This document shows, piece by piece, positions 8,280 to 15,549 of a stretch of 25,323 bases of DNA. The notes beneath the pieces are model-generated. The model did not search any database. It saw only the letters and a program-made list of their open reading frames with translations, and had not been told where the DNA came from. This DNA is from Sulfuricella sp. (GTDB lineage: Bacteria; Pseudomonadota; Gammaproteobacteria; Burkholderiales; Sulfuricellaceae), in the NCBI GenBank assembly GCA_019911785.1, contig JAIOJM010000004.1:1-25323 (forward strand), read 5' to 3'. The position numbers and the translations under genes were made by a program. Position 1 is the stretch's first letter. Each line of letters begins with the position of its first letter.

Positions 8280-8992
8280 GTGTGCCGGGAAATCCATCAA
8301 CATCACCAGACGACGGGGCGGAAGAGCGCCGGATCACGGTCTACATCATGGGCAAGGCCTATGAAGTGCCGGCCGAGGCGACCATCATGGGCGCCATCGA
8401 GTACGCCGGCCACCAGATCATCCGCGGTGCCGGCTGCCGCGAGGGCTATTGCGGCGCCTGCGCCACCATCTATCGGCTCCCTGGAGACTACAAGATACGC
8501 ACCGGCCTGGCCTGCATGACTCTGGTCGAGGACGGCATGACGCTTGCCCAGATCCCCTCGGTTCCCGCCGAAAAGGCGATCTACGATATCGAGAAACTCA
8601 AGCCCAACGTCAGCGCCATCCAGCAGGTTTACCCGACGGTTTTCCGCTGCGTCGCATGCAACACCTGCACCAAAGCCTGCCCGCAGGGGCTCCAGGTCAT
8701 GGATTACATCCAGGCCGCCAAACGGGGCGACATCGCGGCGGTGATGGATTTGTCCTTCGACTGCGTCGAGTGCGGGCTATGCATGCTGCGTTGCCCGGCC
8801 GAGATCACGCAGCCCCTGGTCGGCATCCTGGCGAAGCGCCTGTACGGACGCTATCTGCGCAAGGACAGCCCGGAGCTGGCGGCGCAGGTCAAGGCCGTGG
8901 AGGAGGGCGTCTACGAGGCGGAGTACGCCGATATGATGGCGATGAGCCGCGAGGCCTTATCCGAACGTTACTACGCCCGGGACAGCGAATAG
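8276..8992 (+). CDS. frdB: Fumarate reductase/succinate dehydrogenase iron-sulfur subunit (TfrB/FrdB-like)
   Basis: A 238-residue electron-transfer subunit. An N-terminal plant-type [2Fe-2S] domain is marked by Cys54, Cys59, Cys62 and Cys80. The C-terminal half has two four-Cys ferredoxin motifs, CVACNTCTKACP (125-135) and CVECGLCMLRCP (163-173); the classical FrdB/SdhB [3Fe-4S] arrangement is therefore replaced by what looks like two [4Fe-4S] clusters. In methanogen thiol:fumarate reductase this part is fused to an HdrB-like CCG domain; here those functions are separate genes (hdrC, hdrB) downstream. The first about 18 residues are Pro/Ser/Asp-rich and not conserved-looking. It is the first gene of the cluster, 30 nt before the flavoprotein. 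Role inferred: relay between the flavoprotein and HdrBC. Confidence 0.85.
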   Translation: MSVPGNPSTSPDDGAEERRITVYIMGKAYEVPAEATIMGAIEYAGHQIIRGAGCREGYCGACATIYRLPGDYKIRTGLACMTLVEDGMTLAQIPSVPAEKAIYDIEKLKPNVSAIQQVYPTVFRCVACNTCTKACPQGLQVMDYIQAAKRGDIAAVMDLSFDCVECGLCMLRCPAEITQPLVGILAKRLYGRYLRKDSPELAAQVKAVEEGVYEAEYADMMAMSREALSERYYARDSE

Positions 8993-9022
8993 ACGCGACA
9001 GCGAATTCAGAGAGGACTTCAG

Positions 9023-10738
9023 ATGTACCCAGAATATATGGCGGAATCGCTGCGCAAGGTGGCCCAGACTCGCCCCGGACGTTTGGAACTGGCCAGAAAG
9101 CCCGCTCCCGTCTATCCGCCCATGAACGCAGAGGAACGGCGTGCGGTGCTGGAAGGCTTCCACCCCGATTACGAGCCCAGCGCCCGTCGCCCGGTGCGCG
9201 TCGGCCCCAACCGGGGCGAGACCCTGACCACCGAGGTGGCCGATCTGCTGGAGTCCCATTCCTGGCTGCGCAGCGAGCAGGTGGATCTCGACCATCCGGA
9301 CTTCGAGACCGATCTGCTGATCATCGGCGGCGGCGGCGCCGGCTGCAATGCCGCCCTGGTCGCCATGCGGGAACACGGAATGCGCTCGATGATCGCCACC
9401 AAGCTGCGCATGGGCGACTCCAATACCATCATGTCCCAGGGCGGCATGCAGGCCGCCGTGTCGCGCACCGACTCGCCGACGAAACACTATCTGGACGCCA
9501 TCGGCGGCGGCCACTTCGAGAACAAGCCCGAGCTGGTCAAGGCGCTCACCGAGGACGGTCCCGGTGTGGTCAAGTGGCTGGAAGACCTGGGCGTGGTGTG
9601 GGACAAGGAAGAAGACGGCTCGATCCAGGTGCTGCACGGCGGCGGCACCTCGCGCAAGCGCATGGTGTCGTGCCGCGACTACACCGGCGCCATGATCATG
9701 CGCACCCTGATGGACGAGGTGCGCAACCACCCCGACATGATCACCGTCAAGGAATTCATGCCGGCCGTGGAACTGATCATGGACGACGCGGGCCGCTGCG
9801 CCGGCGCGATCCTTTACAGCATGGACAGCGAGGAATTCTTCACCGTCAAGGCGAAATCCACCCTCATCGCCACCGGCGGCTACGGCCGCCTGCACATCCG
9901 CGGCTACGACACCACCAACCACTACGGCGCCACCGGCGACGGGCTGGTGATGGCCTACCGCGCCGGCGCCAAGCTGATGTACATGGACTCGGTTCAGTAC
10001 CACCCGACCGGCGCCTCCTTCCCCGAGCAGATCGCCGGCTTCCTGATCACCGAGAAAATCCGCGGCGCCGGCGGCCAGCCTCTGAACAAGGACGGCGAAC
10101 TGTTCGTCTTCCCGCGCGAGCCGCGCGACATCGAGGCCTCGGCCATCATCCGCGAGTGCGTGCAGAACGGCGGCGGCGTCGAAACCCCATCGGGGCGCCT
10201 CGGTGTATGGCTGGACTCGCCGCTGATCGACATGCTGCACGGCGAGGGCTATGTGGCCCACCAGTTCCCGGCCATGTACCGCCAGTACATCCGCTACGGC
10301 ATCGACATCAACAAGCTGCCGATGCTGATCTATCCGTCGCTGCACTATCAGAACGGCGGGGTGGAGATCAACGAGCGCTGCGAGACCGACATCCCCGGCC
10401 TGTACGTGGCCGGCGAGGCCACCGGCGGCCTGCATGGCCGCAACCGGCTGATGGGCAACTCGGTGCTCGACTATAACGTGTTCGGCCGGCGCGCCGGCCG
10501 CTATGCCGGCGAATACGCCAGGACCGTCAAGCTCGGAAGGCTCAGCCTGGCCCATCTCGACGCTTTCGAGAAGGAACTGGCGGATGCCGGCGTGCAAACC
10601 GACCTGGTGACCCCGATCCTGCTGCCTTCCTATGCGCCCAAGGACGTCAAGAAACGCCGCCTGGTGCGCGGCGGCAACGTGCTGCCCGGCGCATCGGTGC
10701 TGCACAACCGGTTGCACGAGGAAAGGTCCGGCACCTGA
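9023..10738 (+). CDS. frdA: Fumarate reductase/succinate dehydrogenase flavoprotein subunit (soluble, Hdr-associated type)
   Basis: A 571-residue FAD enzyme interconverting fumarate and succinate. The dinucleotide motif IGGGGAG is at 101-107. Substrate and proton-transfer positions of the FrdA family appear kept: His327 (HPTG), Arg368 (PRD), His441 (LHYQNGG) and Arg475 (NRLMGNS). The residue that binds FAD covalently in FrdA/SdhA (His in SHT) is Asn134 here (SNT), so FAD is probably non-covalent. An unusual N-terminal extension of about 95 residues precedes the FAD motif, and only about 80 residues follow the GRRAG block, so the normal C-terminal helical domain is largely absent. There are no SdhC/SdhD anchors in the window, which fits a cytosolic complex. 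AGAGAGGA precedes ATG 9023, and the stop overlaps the next ATG by 1 nt. Confidence 0.85.
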   Translation: MYPEYMAESLRKVAQTRPGRLELARKPAPVYPPMNAEERRAVLEGFHPDYEPSARRPVRVGPNRGETLTTEVADLLESHSWLRSEQVDLDHPDFETDLLIIGGGGAGCNAALVAMREHGMRSMIATKLRMGDSNTIMSQGGMQAAVSRTDSPTKHYLDAIGGGHFENKPELVKALTEDGPGVVKWLEDLGVVWDKEEDGSIQVLHGGGTSRKRMVSCRDYTGAMIMRTLMDEVRNHPDMITVKEFMPAVELIMDDAGRCAGAILYSMDSEEFFTVKAKSTLIATGGYGRLHIRGYDTTNHYGATGDGLVMAYRAGAKLMYMDSVQYHPTGASFPEQIAGFLITEKIRGAGGQPLNKDGELFVFPREPRDIEASAIIRECVQNGGGVETPSGRLGVWLDSPLIDMLHGEGYVAHQFPAMYRQYIRYGIDINKLPMLIYPSLHYQNGGVEINERCETDIPGLYVAGEATGGLHGRNRLMGNSVLDYNVFGRRAGRYAGEYARTVKLGRLSLAHLDAFEKELADAGVQTDLVTPILLPSYAPKDVKKRRLVRGGNVLPGASVLHNRLHEERSGT

Positions 10739-11271
10739 TGAGCCACATAGACGACAGGGTGATCGAGCTGGCGCGCACCGCCCTCAGCCTCGAATTCGGC
10801 GGCGAGCATTTCTACCGCCATGCCGCCGAGATGACCCGGAACCCGAGCGGCAAGGCGATGTTCCTCCGTCTGGCGGAGGAAGAAAATGCGCGCCGGGATG
10901 ACACCCACACGCTGTTCGGCGCAATGATCGGCGAAGACGAGTGGAAACATCTGGTCGCCGAGGAAGCGAAGTATGCCCATCCCTCGAAAGTGGTTGCCGA
11001 ACTGGAAGCCGCCGTCGCCCACCGCGGCCACGCGCTGGTCGCCGATGACACCCAGGCGCTGCGTCTGGCCATGGAGCTGGAACGGCGGGCGATTCACCTG
11101 TTCGAGGAGCTGGCCACTCACACCAATGACCCGGTTATCGTCGAGCTGGTCGGGAAGATGGCCGACGAGGAGCGCCTCCAGTACGACCTTTTCCAGGCCC
11201 AGCTGGACAGCGTGCTGAACGTCGGGTTGTGGCTCGACGAGCCCGAGTTCCGCATGGACGGGAAGTTCTGA
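10738..11271 (+). CDS. Ferritin-like/rubrerythrin-type four-helix protein with altered iron ligands
   Basis: A 177-residue all-helical protein with the doubled pattern of the ferritin-like superfamily: SLEFGGEHFY (18-26) with LAEEENAR (45-52), then MELERRAIHLFEEL (112-125) with ADEERLQ (142-148). In rubrerythrins each second helix carries ExxH; here the His positions are Arg52 and Gln148, so a standard diiron site is doubtful although several Glu remain. There is no C-terminal rubredoxin domain. It sits inside the redox operon, overlapping the flavoprotein gene by 1 nt and ending 6 nt before hdrC, so it is presumably co-produced. A role in oxygen or peroxide protection, iron supply or structure is only inference. 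Confidence 0.75.
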   Translation: MSHIDDRVIELARTALSLEFGGEHFYRHAAEMTRNPSGKAMFLRLAEEENARRDDTHTLFGAMIGEDEWKHLVAEEAKYAHPSKVVAELEAAVAHRGHALVADDTQALRLAMELERRAIHLFEELATHTNDPVIVELVGKMADEERLQYDLFQAQLDSVLNVGLWLDEPEFRMDGKF

Positions 11272-11277
11272 GCGAGC

Positions 11278-11697
11278 ATGAATACGACCCTGCGAATTTC
11301 CTCGGACCGCCTCGGCAGCGCCTTCTTCGCCAGGCTGGAAAAGATCAGCGGCCAGAATTTGCTGGCCTGCTACCAGTGCGGAAAATGTTCCGCCGGTTGC
11401 CCGATGGCGCCCCACATGGACGTGCTGCCCAACCAGATCATCCGCCTGGCCCAGCTGGGAATGCGGGAGCAGTTGCTGGCAGCGCGCTCCATCTGGGTCT
11501 GCGTGTCCTGCATGACCTGCAATTCGCGTTGCCCGAAGGGCATCCGCATCGCCGAGGTCTTCGAGGCCTTGCGCGAGATGGTGTTGCGAAACGGCAGCCG
11601 CGATGACCATCTCGATATCCGGGAACTGTCCCCCGAGGCGCGCGGCGCGTTGCCGCCGATCGCCATGATCAGCGCCATGCGCAAGCTGACCTCCTGA
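11278..11697 (+). CDS. hdrC: Heterodisulfide reductase subunit C-like protein (2x[4Fe-4S])
   Basis: A 139-residue ferredoxin-like subunit. Two complete cluster motifs are present: CYQCGKCSAGCP (Cys31, 34, 37, 41) and CVSCMTCNSRCP (Cys75, 78, 81, 85), with the helical spacing typical of HdrC. HdrC passes electrons between HdrA and the catalytic HdrB. There is no membrane segment and no fusion to HdrB. Its TGA overlaps the hdrB ATG by 1 nt. Because it directly follows an FrdAB-like pair, it may deliver electrons from HdrA to fumarate reductase and not to a heterodisulfide. Confidence 0.9.
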   Translation: MNTTLRISSDRLGSAFFARLEKISGQNLLACYQCGKCSAGCPMAPHMDVLPNQIIRLAQLGMREQLLAARSIWVCVSCMTCNSRCPKGIRIAEVFEALREMVLRNGSRDDHLDIRELSPEARGALPPIAMISAMRKLTS

Positions 11698-12599
11698 TGA
11701 CGGGAAGCGAAAATAGACCGATGAAACTGATTTACTATCCCGGATGCACCCTGAAAAACCACGCCAGAAACTTCGACGTTTCCACAGTTTCGTCAATGGC
11801 CGAACTGGACGTAGAAGTCGAGGAACTGGCGCGCTGGAACTGCTGCGGCACGGTGCATGCACTGGCATCCGACGATCTCATGCACCGGATGGCGCCGGTG
11901 ACCAACCTGATTCGCGTCAAAGAGGCCCAGGCCAGCGAGTTCATGACCTCCTGTGCAATGTGTTACAACACGCTCAAGCGCGCCAACATCGACGTGAAGA
12001 AGCGCGCCGACGCGCTCGAAACAATCAACGAGTTCCTCTATCTTGAGGAAACCAAATACGAGGGCGATGTCGACGTCCTTCATCTGCTTGAATACCTGCG
12101 CGACCGGGTCGGCTTCGACAAGCTGGCCGAGAAGGTGAAAAAGCCGCTCAAGGGCCTGCGCGTGGCCTGTTACTACGGTTGCCTGCTGGTGCGCCCGAAG
12201 GAAGTCGCCTTCGACGATGTCGAGAACCCGATGATCATGGAGAACCTGATCACCGCCCTCGGCGGTACTCCCGTGTTTTTCCCGCAGAAGACCGAATGCT
12301 GCGGTGCCCACCATACGGTCGGCAAACCGGAAATTATCGCCGAGCGCACCGACAAGATCATGGGTTCGGCGCACGAGGAGGAGGCGGACCTGGTGGTGGT
12401 GAGCTGTCCGCTGTGCGCCTTCAACCTGGATTTCCGCCAGGATGACGCACGCCGCCTCAACCCGGACTTTCACCATCTGCCGGTGCTCTATTTCACCCAG
12501 TTGATGGCGCTGGCGTTGGGCTGCGACGATGCATCGCTGCGTTTCGACCTTCACCACATCGACCCGTTGCCGGCACTGGCGGCTCGCGGCCTGGCCTGA
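11697..12599 (+). CDS. hdrB: Heterodisulfide reductase subunit B-like protein (two CCG domains)
   Basis: A 300-residue protein with two cysteine-rich CCG modules, the sites of the noncubane [4Fe-4S] clusters in HdrB. Module 1: Cys17, Cys49-Cys50-Gly51 and Cys86/Cys89. Module 2: Cys162, Cys201-Cys202-Gly203 and Cys237/Cys240. All ligands are present, so it is not degenerate. In methanogens HdrB reduces CoM-S-S-CoB; Betaproteobacteria lack those cofactors, so the partner here must differ, either another disulfide or the FrdAB pair. The start at 11697 uses the 1-nt overlap with hdrC; ATG 11721, giving MKLIYYPGC, matches the usual HdrB N-terminus and is an equally good candidate. Confidence 0.9.
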   Translation: MTGSENRPMKLIYYPGCTLKNHARNFDVSTVSSMAELDVEVEELARWNCCGTVHALASDDLMHRMAPVTNLIRVKEAQASEFMTSCAMCYNTLKRANIDVKKRADALETINEFLYLEETKYEGDVDVLHLLEYLRDRVGFDKLAEKVKKPLKGLRVACYYGCLLVRPKEVAFDDVENPMIMENLITALGGTPVFFPQKTECCGAHHTVGKPEIIAERTDKIMGSAHEEEADLVVVSCPLCAFNLDFRQDDARRLNPDFHHLPVLYFTQLMALALGCDDASLRFDLHHIDPLPALAARGLA

Positions 12600-12609
12600 G
12601 GAGAACGCC

Positions 12610-12867
12610 ATGTTTTTCAACGATCTCAAACCGGTTCTCGGCAAGGTACACATCAACAATGCCTGGTGCAAGGGATGCGGTTTCTGCGTGCAATTCTGCC
12701 CCACCGGCGTGCTGGACACCTCCGCCGAGTTCAACGCCAAGGGCTACCATCCGCCCTATGTGAAGAACCCGGAAGACTGCCGCTACTGCATGTATTGCCA
12801 ATTGATCTGTCCGGAGTTTTCGATCTTCGTGACCCAGGACGACGAAAAAGGGGAAACAAAAGAATGA
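12610..12867 (+). CDS. korD: 2-oxoglutarate:ferredoxin oxidoreductase delta subunit (2x[4Fe-4S] ferredoxin)
   Basis: An 85-residue bacterial-type ferredoxin with CKGCGFCVQFCP (Cys20-30) and CRYCMYCQLICP (Cys57-67). It is the electron-carrying delta subunit of the KorDABC/OorDABC type, inferred from its position directly before korA, which it overlaps by 4 nt (ATGA). ATG 12610 is preceded by GAGGAG at 12598-12603 (6 nt away) that overlaps the hdrB stop; an upstream in-frame ATG at 12529 lies within hdrB and is rejected. KorD would link the oxidoreductase core to the HdrA/Flx electron network. Confidence 0.9.
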   Translation: MFFNDLKPVLGKVHINNAWCKGCGFCVQFCPTGVLDTSAEFNAKGYHPPYVKNPEDCRYCMYCQLICPEFSIFVTQDDEKGETKE

Positions 12868-14030
12868 ACACAGTTACCGCGGACCCCAAGGGCGTCGACA
12901 CCGGCCCGCATTTCATGGACGGCGACCATGCCCTCGCCGAGGGCGCGCTTGCCGCCGGATGCCGGTTCTTTGCCGGCTATCCGATCACGCCCTCGACTGA
13001 AGCCGCCGAGCGCTTCGCCGAGCGGGCGCCCGAAGTCGGCGCGCTGTTCATCCAGATGGAAGACGAACTGGCCTCCATCGCCGCCCTGATCGGTGCGGCC
13101 TGGGGCGGGCAGAAGTGCATGACCGTGACCTGCGGCCCGGGCTTCTCCCTGATGACGGAAAATATCGGCCTGGCTGTCATGACCGAGACCCCGCTGGTGA
13201 TCGCCAACGTGCAGCGTGGCGGCCCGTCGACCGGCCTGCCCACGCTGACCGCCCAGCAGGACATGATGCAGGCGAAATGGGGTCCGCATGGCGACAACGC
13301 CATCATTGCCCTGTCGCCGGACAGCCCGCAGGAATGCTTCGATCTTGCCATCGAGGCCTTCAACCTGTCGGAGTTCTACCGGGTGCCTGTCATCATCCTG
13401 ACCGACGAAACCGTCGGCCACATGCACGAGAAGGTCGTGATACCGCCGGCGGATCAGATCAAGGTGGTGCCGCGCAACAATTACAGCGGCCCCAAGGAAG
13501 ACTTCCGCCCCTACAAGTTCGATGGCCAGGGGGGGCACCCCATGACGCGCGCGGGCGACGGCTACAATTTCCACATCACCGGCCTGGTCCACGATGAGCG
13601 CGGCTATCCGGTCATGACCCCCGAGCAGGGCAAGGTCGTCGTCACTCACCTGATGGAGAAGATCAACGGCAATGCCGACAAGATCATCCGCCTCGATGAG
13701 GATCAGATCGACGGTGCCGAGGTGGTGGTGGTGTCCTATGGCATCACCTCCCGCATCGCCGTCAAGGCCATCCAGGATGCACGCAGGGAAGGCATCAAGG
13801 TCGGCTCGCTGCGCCTGATCACCATCTGGCCGTTCTGCGAGAAGCGCATCCGCGAACTGGCTCCCAAGGTGAAGGCTTTCGTGGTGCCGGAAATCAACTA
13901 CGGCCAGATGGTGCTCGAAGTAGAGCGTTGCGCCGCCGGAAAGTGCGAGGTAATCAGCGTCAATCACTGCGGCGGCGCGGTGCATGACCCGGAAGTCATC
14001 CTGGACGCCATCAGAAAGGCAAACCAATGA
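12864..14030 (+). CDS. korA: 2-oxoglutarate:ferredoxin oxidoreductase alpha subunit
   Basis: A 388-residue protein that catalyses, together with KorB, CoA-dependent oxidation of 2-oxoglutarate to succinyl-CoA + CO2, or the reverse reductive carboxylation. It holds the pyrimidine-binding half for thiamine diphosphate, with GYPITPSTE at 38-46 and the GPGFSLMTENIGLA block typical of 2-oxoacid:acceptor alpha subunits. A C-terminal transketolase-like domain follows (VVVSYGITSR). There is no fused gamma domain; gamma is a separate gene, as in KorABC/OorABC. Substrate preference for 2-oxoglutarate over pyruvate or branched-chain acids is inferred from the four-gene layout and overall similarity. ATG 12864 overlaps korD as ATGA; ribosome site GGGGAA. 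Confidence 0.9.
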   Translation: MNTVTADPKGVDTGPHFMDGDHALAEGALAAGCRFFAGYPITPSTEAAERFAERAPEVGALFIQMEDELASIAALIGAAWGGQKCMTVTCGPGFSLMTENIGLAVMTETPLVIANVQRGGPSTGLPTLTAQQDMMQAKWGPHGDNAIIALSPDSPQECFDLAIEAFNLSEFYRVPVIILTDETVGHMHEKVVIPPADQIKVVPRNNYSGPKEDFRPYKFDGQGGHPMTRAGDGYNFHITGLVHDERGYPVMTPEQGKVVVTHLMEKINGNADKIIRLDEDQIDGAEVVVVSYGITSRIAVKAIQDARREGIKVGSLRLITIWPFCEKRIRELAPKVKAFVVPEINYGQMVLEVERCAAGKCEVISVNHCGGAVHDPEVILDAIRKANQ

Positions 14031-14989
14031 TTGCTGATATCGGAAAATTCAAAAAGGACAGCCCCATGTCCGGCACCCTGCGCATGGATCGGATGCCGCA
14101 TATCTGGTGTCCCGGCTGCGGCATCGGCTCCGAGGTGAACGCCTTTGCCGAGGCGGTCAAGCGCAGCGGCATCGACCCCAGGAAGCTGGTCGTGGTTTCG
14201 GGCATCGGCTGCACCGGCCGCGTGGCGGGTTATGTCGATTTCGACTCGATCCACACCACGCATGGGCGCGCCATCCCCGTGGCCACCGGCATCAAGCTCG
14301 CCAACCCCGAGCTGACGGTGGTGGTGTTCAGCGGCGAGGGCGACCTGACCGGCATCGGCGGCAATCACCTGATCCATGCCGCCCGGCGCAACATGGACCT
14401 GGTGGTGATCTGCAACAACAACTTCACCTACGGCATGACCGGCGGCCAAGTAACGCCGACCACGCCGGGTGGCGCCATCGCCTCGACCACGCCCTACGGC
14501 AACTACGAATATCCGTTCAGCCTGCCCTTCCTGGTGGATGCCGCCGGCGCCACCTACGTCGCGCGCTGGACGTCGATGCATGTGCGCAACGTCACCCAGT
14601 CGATCGAGGAAGCGCTGGCGCGCAAGGGCTTCTCCTTCATCGAGATCATCTCGCCCTGCACCACGCTGTACCTGCGCCGCAACCGACTGGGCGACGGCGT
14701 CGACATGCTGCAGAACTATCAGGAAAACACCATCCTCAAGCACGGCTGCGACACCCGCGAGACGGCCATCGACTTCCAGGGCAAGATCGTTATCGGCAAG
14801 TTCGTCGACAAGGACAAGCCCACGTATCTCGAAGCCGTCGACAAGTGCTGCGTCAAGCTGGTGGGCGACGATTACCAGCTCTACGGCAAGACCATTCCCG
14901 AACGGGAAGCCGAAGAAAAGGCCGAGAAGGAGCGCATTGCCGCTCGTCGGGAAGCCGCGCTGGCAGAAGAATTGGGCGCGAACGAATGA
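14027..14989 (+). CDS. korB: 2-oxoglutarate:ferredoxin oxidoreductase beta subunit (TPP-binding)
   Basis: A 320-residue subunit carrying the thiamine diphosphate pyrophosphate/Mg site: GEGD at 103-106 and NNNFTYGMTGGQ at 130-141 form the usual GDG-to-NN motif, with GEGD as in several family members. WCPGCG at 27-32 is the characteristic beta-subunit N-terminal motif that contributes [4Fe-4S] ligands, with later Cys (SGIGCTG and SPCTTL). It ends in a charged Glu/Ala/Arg-rich tail of about 30 residues that looks coiled. The start at 14027 overlaps korA as ATGA; an internal ATG at 14066 (MSGTLRMDRMP) could be the true start. Confidence 0.92.
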   Translation: MIADIGKFKKDSPMSGTLRMDRMPHIWCPGCGIGSEVNAFAEAVKRSGIDPRKLVVVSGIGCTGRVAGYVDFDSIHTTHGRAIPVATGIKLANPELTVVVFSGEGDLTGIGGNHLIHAARRNMDLVVICNNNFTYGMTGGQVTPTTPGGAIASTTPYGNYEYPFSLPFLVDAAGATYVARWTSMHVRNVTQSIEEALARKGFSFIEIISPCTTLYLRRNRLGDGVDMLQNYQENTILKHGCDTRETAIDFQGKIVIGKFVDKDKPTYLEAVDKCCVKLVGDDYQLYGKTIPEREAEEKAEKERIAARREAALAEELGANE

Positions 14990-15549
14990 GTACCCAGGAA
15001 ATCCGGTTTTCGGGATTCGGCGGCCAGGGCATCATTCGCTGTGCCCTGATTACGGGCAAGGCGCTGTCCCTGTACGACGACAAGTTCGCCACCATGACCC
15101 AGAGTTTCGGCCCGGAAGCGCGAGGCAGCGCTTGCGCGGCGCAACTGGTGGTTTCCGACGAGCGGGTCCTGTATCCCTACATCACCCAACCAGGGATACT
15201 CATGGCGCTATCCCAGGAGGCTTACGACAAGTATTACGGCGAGCTGCCCAAGGGGGGCGTGCTGATCGTCGAACAGGATCTTGTGAAGCTGCGCTCCGAC
15301 CATGCTGACCTCGTGCTATTGCGGGTGCCGGCGACACGCTTCGCCGAGGAGCTGGGCAACCGCCTGTTCACCAACCTGGTAGCGCTGGGCTTCTTTACCG
15401 CGGTGACCAAGGTGGTGTCCTCTGATGCCATGAAGAAAGCCTTGCCCGGCCTGGTTCCCGACCGTTTCCTGAAAATCAACCTCAAGGCGTTCGAGAAGGG
15501 CTATGAATACGGCATCAATGCCCTGAGCGCGGGCGGGGCTGCGCCATGA
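14986..15549 (+). CDS. korC: 2-oxoglutarate:ferredoxin oxidoreductase gamma subunit
   Basis: A 187-residue subunit with the family hallmark GFGGQGI at 10-16, the Q-S-F-G-P-E-A-R-G block at about 40-48 and the FTNLVALG segment. In the 2-oxoacid:ferredoxin oxidoreductases this domain contributes to CoA binding and assembly. It completes a full KorDABC set. Its start overlaps korB (ATGA 14986-14989) and its stop overlaps hdrA (ATGA 15546-15549), so the Kor enzyme and HdrA are translationally coupled. Confidence 0.92.
   Translation: MSTQEIRFSGFGGQGIIRCALITGKALSLYDDKFATMTQSFGPEARGSACAAQLVVSDERVLYPYITQPGILMALSQEAYDKYYGELPKGGVLIVEQDLVKLRSDHADLVLLRVPATRFAEELGNRLFTNLVALGFFTAVTKVVSSDAMKKALPGLVPDRFLKINLKAFEKGYEYGINALSAGGAAP

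Noticed and set aside
8449..10476. A 675-codon open frame on the + strand across frdB and frdA
   Set aside because: Its product is Arg/Gly/Pro/His-rich without domains, it overlaps two genes with clear cluster and FAD motifs, and it reflects the G+C-rich third positions of those genes.
12666..12863. Longer korA start inside korD
   Set aside because: The extra 66 residues are an out-of-frame reading of the ferredoxin gene; ATG 12864 has a ribosome site and an ATGA overlap.
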